A DNA stretch of 64,000 bases from Treponema denticola (GTDB taxonomy: Bacteria > Spirochaetota > Spirochaetia > Treponematales > Treponemataceae), in NCBI RefSeq assembly GCF_024400535.1, contig NZ_CP038800.1, positions 930,001 through 994,000 of the forward strand, in the 5' to 3' direction. The notes beneath the pieces are model-generated. The model had not been told where the DNA came from. It did no database searches and saw nothing but the letters and a program-made list of their open reading frames with translations. The stretch's first letter is position 1. Each line of letters begins with the position of its first letter. The position numbers were made by a program, and so were the translations under genes. Below, one piece after another: positions 1 to 8,213 of this stretch.

Positions 1-1
1 T

Positions 2-1273
2 AAGGCAAACTTTAGTCCCAGACCTAAGCACTTTTATAACGGCGAAGTTAAAAATGGCTGGTACAATGAGTATAACTGGAAGATTGAGCCTACAACAGGT
101 CCTTATGTTGTAAATCCCGATAAATGCGTTCAGGGCGAAATGCTGCTTGTTGAAAAAGTTAAAAACTGGTGGGGTCATGAATACCCTAACTGGAAAAACC
201 GCTGTAATATCGAGACAATCGAATACAAGGTTATCACAGGCGGGCAGGATATAATTGAAAAGTATTTCTGGAACGGAGAACTTGACTTCTTTGATATGAA
301 CATGCCTGCAACATGGAGAAGATGCGCTGCAAACGAAAACATAACCAAAGGTTATGTAGACCGCTGGGTTGCTAACTATTTACCATTGAAAGGTATTCAA
401 GGTATCTTTTTTAATACCCAGTTCCCCTTGTTCAGCGATAAGAAAGTTCGGCAGGCTATGTATTATGCTATCGACATTCAGGGCATGATTGATCAGGCTC
501 TCTATGGAGAATTTAAGAGAAGCCATAATATCGGTTTAGGCAATGTATGGGGCGGTATAGACTTTAATGACCATTCAATCCGAAAACCCGGCTTTAATCC
601 CGATACGGCAAGAAAAATGCTCGGCGAAGCCGGTTACACTGTTGTAGGTTCTGACGGAATCTTACAGAATTCAAAGGGTGAAAGAGTATCTTTTGAACTT
701 TTGTATTCAAGGCCGACTCTCACAGAGCGCTTGTCAATCCTTAAAGAGCAGGCTAAAAAAGCCGGTGTGGAAATTGAGCTCAAGATGATGGAAAGCGGTG
801 CTTTTAATACTGTTCTTAACAAAAAACACCAGGCTTGGTGGGGCGGCTTGAGCACGGATTATGAGCCCTCATATTGGGAGCTGTTTTCAAAGGCTAATGC
901 AGAAAAAGTAGATACAAACAACTTTTTCGGCTGGTGGAGCGAAGAGATGGAAAAACTTCTTGCATTTGAAGAGTCAGGACCTCCCTTGGAAGCAAAGGCT
1001 GAAAACAACAAGAAGATTGAGCGCCTTGTGCATGAAGAAGCATTGATTGTGCCTAACTACTACACCGACTTTTTGAGATGCGGTGCTTGGAAGTGGATAA
1101 GAATGCCTTCTTGGGGTAATAGAAAGCTGGATATTGATGCTGACTTCATGTATTATTGGGGTTATATGTGGATTGATGAAGATATCCGCCAAGAGGTTCT
1201 TAAGGCAAAAGCTGAAGGCAAAACATTTGAACCCCGTGTTTGGACTCCTTCAACCCGCTATATCGCGGAATAA
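2..1273 (+). CDS. oppA: Peptide-binding lipoprotein OppA/YejA-like, copy 1 (5' end outside window)
   Basis: The frame is open from base 2 to the TAA at 1271-1273, so the true start and signal peptide lie left of the window; the first ATG seen (140) is internal. The visible 423 residues match the C-terminal two thirds of the complete copy at 4097-6049 almost line by line, including VEPTTGPY-like, VRQAMYYAIDIQGM and KHQAWWGG segments. Members of this family (solute-binding protein family 5) bind peptides outside the inner membrane and deliver them to an ABC permease. It sits directly upstream of the permease genes. The close similarity and shared 3' flank with copy 2 point to a recent duplication. 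Confidence 0.93.
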   Translation, partial: KANFSPRPKHFYNGEVKNGWYNEYNWKIEPTTGPYVVNPDKCVQGEMLLVEKVKNWWGHEYPNWKNRCNIETIEYKVITGGQDIIEKYFWNGELDFFDMNMPATWRRCAANENITKGYVDRWVANYLPLKGIQGIFFNTQFPLFSDKKVRQAMYYAIDIQGMIDQALYGEFKRSHNIGLGNVWGGIDFNDHSIRKPGFNPDTARKMLGEAGYTVVGSDGILQNSKGERVSFELLYSRPTLTERLSILKEQAKKAGVEIELKMMESGAFNTVLNKKHQAWWGGLSTDYEPSYWELFSKANAEKVDTNNFFGWWSEEMEKLLAFEESGPPLEAKAENNKKIERLVHEEALIVPNYYTDFLRCGAWKWIRMPSWGNRKLDIDADFMYYWGYMWIDEDIRQEVLKAKAEGKTFEPRVWTPSTRYIAE

Positions 1274-1283
1274 TTAATCTTAA

Positions 1284-1307
1284 GGTGCAGGGGATTTACC
1301 CTGCACC
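1284..1307 (+). terminator. Hairpin after oppA copy 1
   Basis: A perfect 9-bp stem, GGTGCAGGG (1284-1292) with CCCTGCACC (1299-1307), has a 6-nt loop just after the oppA stop. No T-run follows, so it may stabilise the mRNA end or attenuate transcription rather than fully terminate it. A near copy lies after oppA copy 2 at 6172-6194. Confidence 0.55.
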
Positions 1308-1324
1308 GAATATTGGATAGGATG

Positions 1325-1353
1325 TTGACATATTTTATTAAAACTTATATACT
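1325..1353 (+). promoter_or_regulatory. Sigma70-type promoter for the oppB operon
   Basis: TTGACA (1325-1330), a 17-bp spacer and TATACT (1348-1353) form a near-consensus promoter. Transcription would start near 1360, giving a leader of about 165 nt before the oppB start. No other gene fits it. Confidence 0.7.
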
Positions 1354-1523
1354 GCAGGTCCTGTCTTAAAATAGCTGTTTGACTATAGACTTTTTTTTTA
1401 GAATATGCTATTATCCGGCAGAGTATAATATATATGTGCATCTCTTACATCTGTAATTTTTTATGAGCTCAAATGGGCTGATGCCGTATATGTTGTACCA
1501 TTTTGGTTTTTTTGGAGCTTATA

Positions 1524-2546
1524 ATGAATAATTATTTCGTAAGAAGATTGCTGTTGATTATTCCAACATTTGTAGGAATAACTCTGGTAGTTTTTGCAGT
1601 AACGCGCATCGTTCCCGGAGGTCCTATTGAAAGGGCTATTATGCAGAGAATGTTGGCCCAAGAAGGTAAAGCAGGAAAAACAAGCAGACAAGACTCTCAG
1701 CCCCTTAATGCTGAGGCTTTAGCTGAACTTGCAGCCTTTTACGGTTTTGACAAACCTTGGCCTATAGCTTATCTCGAATGGATGGGAAGCCTTTTAAGGG
1801 GAGATATGGGACGTTCTACAAAATACAACGATCCGGTATTTCAGATGATTGTAAGTAAATTCCCTATATCTTTAAGATTCGGTATTATTTCGGTTATTTT
1901 GATTTATTCAATATGTATTCCATTGGGTATCAAAAAAGCCCTAAAACACCGGAGCCTTTTTGATAACGTTTCTTCGGTGTTTATATTTATAGGTTATGCT
2001 CTCCCGGGCTACATAGTCGCTATTATCTTATTACAAATTTTTGCATTTACTATTCCTTGGTTCCCATCAGGCGGCCTTTATTCACGAAATTACATGGATA
2101 TGAATTTTTTCCAAAAGGTCGTAGACAATGTTTGGCACATGTTCTTACCCATGATAGCCTATGTTATAGGTTCCTTTGCCGTTACAACCATGGTTATGAA
2201 AAACAACCTCATGGAAAATATGGCTGCAGATTATATTAAAACAGCTGTTGCGAAGGGTAGAACATTTAAAGATGCTATGTGGAAACATGCCTTTAGAAAC
2301 AGTATTATCCCTATTGCTGCCGGGTTGGGCGGTCTTATAACCATTTTCTTTTCAGGAGCTTTCCTCATTGAGAAGATATTCAATATAAACGGTATGGGAC
2401 TTCTTTCATTTAGAGCAATTGTTGATAGGGATTATCCGGTAGTATTGGGCTCCTTGGTAATGACATCTCTTTTGAGTTTAATAGGTAATATTTTAAGCGA
2501 TTTTATTCTTTCGGTGGTAGATCCCCGAATAAGGTTAGGTGAATAG
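1524..2546 (+). CDS. oppB: ABC peptide transporter permease, YejB/OppB family
   Basis: Inner-membrane permease subunit of a peptide importer. The 340-residue product opens with the typical NNYFVRRLLLIIPTFVGITL first membrane helix followed by a PGGPIERA loop, as in YejB. It has further helices around residues 120-340 and an EAA-type cytoplasmic loop (AADYIKTAVAKGRTFKDAMWKHAFRNSIIP). I chose the ATG at 1524 because GGAG lies at 1514-1517; an in-frame ATG 21 bases upstream has no such site. It stops just before oppC and pairs with it as the two-permease channel. The YejB assignment is stronger than plain OppB because the partner is clearly YejE-like. Confidence 0.93.
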   Translation: MNNYFVRRLLLIIPTFVGITLVVFAVTRIVPGGPIERAIMQRMLAQEGKAGKTSRQDSQPLNAEALAELAAFYGFDKPWPIAYLEWMGSLLRGDMGRSTKYNDPVFQMIVSKFPISLRFGIISVILIYSICIPLGIKKALKHRSLFDNVSSVFIFIGYALPGYIVAIILLQIFAFTIPWFPSGGLYSRNYMDMNFFQKVVDNVWHMFLPMIAYVIGSFAVTTMVMKNNLMENMAADYIKTAVAKGRTFKDAMWKHAFRNSIIPIAAGLGGLITIFFSGAFLIEKIFNINGMGLLSFRAIVDRDYPVVLGSLVMTSLLSLIGNILSDFILSVVDPRIRLGE

Positions 2547-2547
2547 T

Positions 2548-4038
2548 ATGAGCGATGATGTAAAATCAAGAACTTTTTTAGATACTTTAAAAGAATATTG
2601 GGGAGCATTTAGAAACAGATTTAGAATGGATCCCCTTATGAAAAAGCGTTTTGAACGCTTTGGAGAAATTAAAAAGGCTAAATTTGCCCTTATTTTTATC
2701 GGAGTCTTATATCTCCTATCCCTTATTGCCGAGTTGTTTATTTCAAACAGACCCATTATGATGTGGGTTGACGGTAAGCTCTATTTTCCAACCTATAGTA
2801 AAATGCTCCTGGCCGAAGATTTCGGTTTCAGAGTTGAAAATGAACTTGAATTAAATTATAGAGAGTTTAAAAAACATGTTAAGGCCGAAAAAAGAGGCTG
2901 GGTTCTTCTTCCCTTGATTCCCTATAACCCCTATGAGGCTGATACTGCTGCCGCACCTTTATCTCTTACCTTTGACGGAACTCCCAGTATGGGTATCGCC
3001 GTTACATCTAAGGATAATCTGCCTATGGATGATCCAGCAGACTATGAGTGGATAGCGGTAGGTGTTATAAACGGAATAAAAATGGCAGAAAAGGATTATA
3101 CTTGGATTAAATTTGCCGATTCAGCCTCATCGAAGCAGCCCTTATCCGACTTTCCTTCAGCTTCAAGACAGTGGGTCGGTATTTCTGTAGGCCGTTCTCA
3201 TCCGAATGAATCCGTAAATGCTTCAGACTATATTTGGCATAAAGTAGGTTCAAAAGATAACAGAATAGACCTTGGAAACGGAAAGATTTTAACAATCCGT
3301 TTTGCAAAAGGCGATAAGGGACAGATGTTCCATCCTCTTTCTCCTTCTTTTAAGACACGCCATATTTTGGGTACCGACCGAATCGGACGGGATATCTTTG
3401 CCCGTCTTATTTACGGTTATAGGATTGCTATGTCCTTTGCCTTGCTTGTAGCTGCAGCAACCTACTTTATCGGAACTATTATCGGTATTGCAATGGGGTA
3501 CTTCGGAGGTAAATTTGATACGATTTCTCAAAGATTTATAGAAATATGGGAGCGCATACCCTATCTTTACATGGTTATGATTTTAGCTTCAATATTTAAG
3601 CCTACATTTACCATGTTCGTTTTAATAAATATAGCTTTCAGCTGGACAGGAAAAACCTGGGGTATGAGGGCTATGACTTATAGAGAAAGAGAGAGAGACT
3701 ATATTTTGGCTGCAAGGTCAATGGGTGCAAGTGCTTGGAGAATAATTACCGTACACATTCTGCCCAACGTTATAGTTCTAATCGTTACATCCTTACCATT
3801 TGTTATATCGGGAAATATCGGAGCTTTAACCTCTCTTGATTATTTGGGTTACGGTTTACAGCCTCCTACACCGAGCTGGGGAGAACTTTTAAGCGTCGGA
3901 ACTGCCACTTATTTGGAAGCTCCATGGATTCTTTCTTCGGCTGTTGCAGGCTTTGTTCTTGTTTTGGTTATGATCACCTTTATAGGTGAAGGTTTGCGGG
4001 ATGCCTTTGACCCGCGCAGATTTACGGTATATAAATAG
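2548..4038 (+). CDS. oppC: ABC peptide transporter permease, YejE/OppC family, with large periplasmic insertion
   Basis: Second permease subunit. The N-terminal helix (about residues 45-65) and the SNRPIMMWVDGKLYFPTYSK segment match YejE-type permeases. The C-terminal half carries the canonical GTDRIGRDIFARLIYG motif, further helices and the EAA loop DYILAARSMGASAWRIITVHILPN. At 496 residues it is about 150 longer than the YejE proteins I know. The extra length falls between residues about 140 and 270, before the GTDRIGRD segment, and contains three similar D-Y-x-W stretches. ATG 2548 is preferred over the GTG at 2539, which overlaps oppB. Confidence 0.92.
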   Translation: MSDDVKSRTFLDTLKEYWGAFRNRFRMDPLMKKRFERFGEIKKAKFALIFIGVLYLLSLIAELFISNRPIMMWVDGKLYFPTYSKMLLAEDFGFRVENELELNYREFKKHVKAEKRGWVLLPLIPYNPYEADTAAAPLSLTFDGTPSMGIAVTSKDNLPMDDPADYEWIAVGVINGIKMAEKDYTWIKFADSASSKQPLSDFPSASRQWVGISVGRSHPNESVNASDYIWHKVGSKDNRIDLGNGKILTIRFAKGDKGQMFHPLSPSFKTRHILGTDRIGRDIFARLIYGYRIAMSFALLVAAATYFIGTIIGIAMGYFGGKFDTISQRFIEIWERIPYLYMVMILASIFKPTFTMFVLINIAFSWTGKTWGMRAMTYRERERDYILAARSMGASAWRIITVHILPNVIVLIVTSLPFVISGNIGALTSLDYLGYGLQPPTPSWGELLSVGTATYLEAPWILSSAVAGFVLVLVMITFIGEGLRDAFDPRRFTVYK

Positions 4039-4096
4039 CCTTTTTAGGTTAATTATATAAAAAACTAAGATATGATTCTTTATTAGGAGGAATTCT

Positions 4097-6049
4097 ATGA
4101 AAACATTAAAAAGATTAACTATGTTAATTCTTTTGGTTTCAGTTGCTCTCGGTATAATCGCTTGCGGCGGTAGCGGAGCTGACGGCGGAGCTGCTGCAAA
4201 GGGCCCCATAGCTAAGGCTGAAGCAATTATGGCAGAAGAAACTGCTGCAGGTGTACCCGATTTTACTTCACCGCCTGTAGAGGACAAGAACCTCAAGGTT
4301 TCAGGTATGCCTGAGGAAGTAGTTTGGATTACAAGTTATCCGAAAGACTTATCATCAAAAGATACAAAGAAGGGCGGAACATTGCATCTTTCTTTAAGTG
4401 AGTATCCTACAACATTTAGATATGTAGGCCCCGAATCAAACTTAGCTACAAGATCTTTGATGAGGGTTAATGCATCCTTATTAGATGTAAATGCTGAAAC
4501 ACAGGAGTACATGCCTTATGCTGCAACTCACTGGGCTTTCGGTGCCGATAATCAGACTGTTTACTATAAACTTAATGAAAAAGCAAAATGGTCTGACGGT
4601 GTTCCATGTACGGCAGATGACTTTATCTTTTGTTGGGAATCTTATTGTTCTCCCAACCTCGAAGATCCTTGGTACAATAACAATTACAGAAAATATGAAG
4701 TTAAAAAAATTAATGACTACTGTATTTCAATTAAATACTTGGAATCGGACAAGCTGCCGAAAGTATCTCTTCTTAGTGAAACATCCTTTATCCCGAGGCC
4801 CAAGCACTTCCATAACGGCGAAGTTAAAAAGGGCTGGTACAACGAATATAACTGGAAGGTTGAGCCTACAACAGGACCTTATATCGTAAATGCCGATAAA
4901 TGCGTTCAGGGTGAAATGCTCATTGTTGAAAAAGTTAAGGACTGGTGGGGACATGAATATCCTTACTGGAAAAACCGATGTAACATTGATACAATCGAAT
5001 ACAAGGTTATTACCGGCGGACAGGATATGGTTGAAAACTATTTCTGGAACGGTGAGCTCGACTACTTTTATATGAACATTCCTGCAACATGGAGAAGATG
5101 TGCTACAAACGAAAACATCACCAAAGGTTATGTAGACCGCTGGGTTATAAACTATCTTCCTTTACAGGGTGTTCAGGGTATCTTCATTAATACTCAGTTC
5201 CCATTGTTCAGCAATAAGAAAGTTCGCCAGGCTATGTACTATGCAATCGACATTCAGGGCATGATCGATCAGGCACTCTATGGCGAATATAAGCGAAACC
5301 ACAACATCGGTTTAGGCCAGATTTGGGGCGGCGTAGATTTTAATGACCACACAATTAGAAAGCCTGATTTTAATCCCGATACGGCAAGAAAAATGCTAGG
5401 TGAAGCAGGTTACACTGTTGTAGGTTCTGACGGAATCTTACAGAATGCAAAAGGTGAAAGAGTTTCTTTCGAGCTTCTTTATTCTGCACCTAATCACACA
5501 GAACGCTTGTCGATTCTTAAAGAACAGGCCAAAAAAGCCGGTGTAGAAATTGAGCTTAAGATGATGGAAAGCGGTGCTTTTAATACCGTTCTTAACAAAA
5601 AACACCAGGCTTGGTGGGGCGGTATGAGCACATGGTATGAGCCCTCATATTGGCAGTATTTCTCAAAGGCCAATGCCGAAAAGGTAAGTACAAACAACTC
5701 TTTCGGCTGGTGGAGCGAAGAGATGGAAAAACTTCTTGCATTTGAAGAGTCAGGACCGCCCTTGGCAGAAAAGGCTGAAAACAACAAGAAGATTGAACGC
5801 CTTGTTCATGAAGAAGCTTTGGTTATCCCCCATTACTATCTCGATTTTGTGAGAAGCGGTGTTTGGAAGTGGATAAGAATGCCTTCTTGGGGTAACAGAA
5901 AGCTTGATTATGACGAAGACTTCATGAATTACAAGAGTTATATGTGGATTGATGAAGATATCCGCCAAGAGGTTCTTAAGGCAAAAGCTGAAGGCAAAAC
6001 CTTTGAACCCCGTGTATGGACTCCTTCAACCCGCTATATCTCGGAATAA
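4097..6049 (+). CDS. oppA: Peptide-binding lipoprotein OppA/YejA-like, copy 2 (complete)
   Basis: Substrate-binding lipoprotein of 650 residues. A hydrophobic signal ends in a lipobox (GIIAC, Cys at about residue 23), followed by a Gly/Ala/Ser-rich tether. The mature part has the family-5 pattern: KGGTLHLSLSEYP near residue 95, WSDGVPCTADDF, VEPTTGPY and VRQAMYYAIDIQGM. AGGAGG at 4085-4090 sets the start. It lies between the permease and ATPase genes. It is much closer to copy 1 than to copy 3 at 8214, so copies 1 and 2 are the younger duplicates. Confidence 0.95.
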   Translation: MKTLKRLTMLILLVSVALGIIACGGSGADGGAAAKGPIAKAEAIMAEETAAGVPDFTSPPVEDKNLKVSGMPEEVVWITSYPKDLSSKDTKKGGTLHLSLSEYPTTFRYVGPESNLATRSLMRVNASLLDVNAETQEYMPYAATHWAFGADNQTVYYKLNEKAKWSDGVPCTADDFIFCWESYCSPNLEDPWYNNNYRKYEVKKINDYCISIKYLESDKLPKVSLLSETSFIPRPKHFHNGEVKKGWYNEYNWKVEPTTGPYIVNADKCVQGEMLIVEKVKDWWGHEYPYWKNRCNIDTIEYKVITGGQDMVENYFWNGELDYFYMNIPATWRRCATNENITKGYVDRWVINYLPLQGVQGIFINTQFPLFSNKKVRQAMYYAIDIQGMIDQALYGEYKRNHNIGLGQIWGGVDFNDHTIRKPDFNPDTARKMLGEAGYTVVGSDGILQNAKGERVSFELLYSAPNHTERLSILKEQAKKAGVEIELKMMESGAFNTVLNKKHQAWWGGMSTWYEPSYWQYFSKANAEKVSTNNSFGWWSEEMEKLLAFEESGPPLAEKAENNKKIERLVHEEALVIPHYYLDFVRSGVWKWIRMPSWGNRKLDYDEDFMNYKSYMWIDEDIRQEVLKAKAEGKTFEPRVWTPSTRYISE

Positions 6050-6060
6050 TTTGTAAGTTT

Positions 6061-6093
6061 TATAATCCTATGACCTTTTTGTTATAGGATTAT
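6061..6093 (+). terminator. Hairpin downstream of oppA copy 2
   Basis: An 11-bp perfect stem, TATAATCCTAT (6061-6071) with ATAGGATTATA (6083-6093), encloses a T-rich loop. It is AT-rich and lacks a following T-run, so partial termination or mRNA 3'-end protection is likely. This would fit a highly expressed lipoprotein followed by less-expressed ATPase genes. Confidence 0.5.
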
Positions 6094-6107
6094 AAAAATC
6101 AATAAGG

Positions 6108-6194
6108 TTTGGAGGCCGGAAAGCTGGGCTAAAACCTTAGCTTAAAGCCTCCAAATCAAAATTAATCTTAAGGTGCAGGGAACAGACCTGCGCC
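6108..6194 (+). other. Structured oppA-oppD intergenic leader with copied hairpin
   Basis: TTTGGAGGC (6108-6116) pairs with GCCTCCAAA (6147-6155), with a small AAGCT/AGCTT stem inside. The segment ATTAATCTTAAGGTGCAGGG follows, repeating the sequence found right after oppA copy 1 (from 1274), together with the second hairpin 6172-6179/6187-6194. The shared flank shows that the oppA duplication carried its 3' sequence with it. Confidence 0.5.
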
Positions 6195-6212
6195 GAATTC
6201 GGAGTTGTATTT

Positions 6213-7202
6213 ATGAGTGGAGAAAACCTTCTCACGATTGAGTACCTTTCCGTTGCTTTTAAAAGCGGTGCAGGGGATCCTGTAGAGGTAATAGACAGAG
6301 TATCGTTAAAACTGGAACGCGGAAAGACTCTATCCCTTGTAGGGGAGTCAGGCTGCGGAAAAAGTGTAACCGCTTCTTCGGTTATGCGTATTTTGCCTCA
6401 GCCATACGGAATTGTTACCAATGGAAAAATTCCTTTTGAGGGTCAAAACATTTTGGATCTGCCCATCGATGAGATGTATAAAAAACGCGGTGCAGAGATT
6501 GCGATGATCTTCCAAGAACCTATGACGGCTTTAAACCCTGTGCACATTGTTCAAAAGCAAATTGGAGAAGTCTTTGAACTTCACCGTCCCGAAATACCGA
6601 AGGACGAACGGCAGACACACGTTTTGAAGGTTTTAAAAGATGTAGAAATGCCGTCTGCCGAACAGCGTTTAAAAAACTATCCTTTCCAGCTTTCAGGCGG
6701 AATGAGACAGCGCGTTATGATTGCTATGGCTCTTGCCGGCCATCCTAAACTGCTTATTGCAGATGAACCTACGACGGCCTTGGATGTTACCGTTCAAGCC
6801 CAAATTTTGGCCCTAATAAAGGCCTTACAAGAAAAAAATAATATGAGCGTTCTGTATATCACGCATGATATGGGTGTTGTTGCAGAAGTCAGTGATGATG
6901 TTGCGGTTATGTATGCGGGACAGATTGTGGAAACCGCCGATGTTAATACTATTTTTAAAAACCCGCGCCATCCTTACACACGAGGATTAATAGCGTCCAT
7001 GCCCAAGATGAACTCTGAGCCTAAGACGCATTTACCATATATTAGGGGTGCAGTACCTTCTCCAAGGGCCTATCCTGCTACCTGCCGTTTTGCAGAAAGG
7101 TGTTCTTATGCAACCGATTATTGCCGTTCAAATACACCTAAGCTTGAGGAATTTGAGCCGGGGCATTTTATCAGATGCTTTAGGGCAAAGGAGTTAGACT
7201 AA
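6213..7202 (+). CDS. oppD: Peptide ABC transporter ATP-binding protein OppD/DppD
   Basis: Cytoplasmic ATPase that powers peptide uptake with OppF. It has Walker A GESGCGKS (about residues 46-53), signature LSGGMRQR, Walker B LLIADEP and the H-loop YITHD. The oligopeptide-transporter C-terminal extension carries a cysteine cluster ([14 protein letters not shown]). GGAG at 6201-6204 supports the ATG at 6213. Its stop overlaps the oppF start (TAATG), so the two are translationally coupled. Length, 329 residues, is normal for the family. Confidence 0.96.
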   Translation: MSGENLLTIEYLSVAFKSGAGDPVEVIDRVSLKLERGKTLSLVGESGCGKSVTASSVMRILPQPYGIVTNGKIPFEGQNILDLPIDEMYKKRGAEIAMIFQEPMTALNPVHIVQKQIGEVFELHRPEIPKDERQTHVLKVLKDVEMPSAEQRLKNYPFQLSGGMRQRVMIAMALAGHPKLLIADEPTTALDVTVQAQILALIKALQEKNNMSVLYITHDMGVVAEVSDDVAVMYAGQIVETADVNTIFKNPRHPYTRGLIASMPKMNSEPKTHLPYIRGAVPSPRAYPATCRFAERCSYATDYCRSNTPKLEEFEPGHFIRCFRAKELD

Positions 7203-8161
7203 TGGCTGAAAGACAACCTATTTTTGAAGCAGTTGATTTAGTTCAAGAATTTTCACAAGGCAAGTACACCAAGAACGTTGTTCATGCTCTTAACGGCGTA
7301 AATATTAAGGTATATCCGGGCGAAACCCTCGGTCTTGTAGGCGAAACAGGCTGCGGCAAGAGCACTCTTTGCCGAGCTATGATGCGTCTTTATAAGCCGA
7401 CTTCCGGGAAAGTACTTTATAAAGGCAAGAGCATTGAGAGATTGCCTGAGAGAAAGTTAAAAGATGTGCGTAGAAATGTTCAGATGATTTTCCAAGATCC
7501 TGCCGATTCTATGAATTCCAGAATGAATGTAGGGTACATTATTGAAGAACCCCTTCTTATCCAGACAAAAATGGCTCCGCACGAAAGAAAAGAAAAGGTT
7601 ATGGGGCTTTTAAAATATGTAGGCCTTCCTGAAGATGCTTATTACCGATATCCCCACGAATTTTCAGGGGGCCAGCGTCAGCGAATAGCAATTGCACGCG
7701 CTCTTGTTTTAGATCCTGAAGTAGTTGTATGCGATGAGCCTGTAAGTGCTCTTGATGTTTCAGTTCAATCTCAGGTATTAAACCTCCTATTGGATATGCA
7801 AAAAGAAAGGAATTTAACCCTTTTGTTTATTTCACACGGCTTAAATGTCGTTAAGCACATGTCTGATAGAGTTGCGGTTATGTACTTGGGCTCTATTATG
7901 GAGATGGCTCCTTCGGAGGATATCTATAAAGATCCATTGCATCCCTATACTCAGGCCCTGATAGCGGCTATTCCCGATACGGATCCTGATAACAGACGCA
8001 GAAGGATTCCTTTTACAGGTGAAATACCTTCGCCGATTCATCTTCCTAAGGGTTGTCCCTTCCATTTAAACTGTACAAAGAAAATTGATAAGTGTGCGGT
8101 CGAAAAACCTGTGCTTAGAGAAGTTGAAGAAGGGCACATGTGTGCCTGCCATTTGGTATAA
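7202..8161 (+). CDS. oppF: Peptide ABC transporter ATP-binding protein OppF/DppF
   Basis: Second ATPase subunit, 319 residues. Walker A GETGCGKS, Q-loop FQDP, signature FSGGQRQR, Walker B VVCDEP and the C-terminal cysteine cluster CPFHLNCTKKIDKC are all present. It starts on the last base of the oppD stop codon, giving tight coupling, and is followed by a rho-independent terminator, so it ends the main operon. Confidence 0.96.
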   Translation: MAERQPIFEAVDLVQEFSQGKYTKNVVHALNGVNIKVYPGETLGLVGETGCGKSTLCRAMMRLYKPTSGKVLYKGKSIERLPERKLKDVRRNVQMIFQDPADSMNSRMNVGYIIEEPLLIQTKMAPHERKEKVMGLLKYVGLPEDAYYRYPHEFSGGQRQRIAIARALVLDPEVVVCDEPVSALDVSVQSQVLNLLLDMQKERNLTLLFISHGLNVVKHMSDRVAVMYLGSIMEMAPSEDIYKDPLHPYTQALIAAIPDTDPDNRRRRIPFTGEIPSPIHLPKGCPFHLNCTKKIDKCAVEKPVLREVEEGHMCACHLV

Positions 8162-8171
8162 GTATTATAAG

Positions 8172-8203
8172 AGGTGCCGTTTTTGCGGCACCTTTAATTT
8201 TTG
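8172..8203 (+). terminator. Rho-independent terminator after oppF
   Basis: AGGTGCCG (8172-8179) and CGGCACCT (8186-8193) form an 8-bp GC-rich stem with a 6-nt loop, followed by TTAATTTTT. It separates oppF from the third oppA copy, which would then depend on read-through or its own weak promoter. Confidence 0.85.
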
Positions 8204-8213
8204 GTAATAAAAA

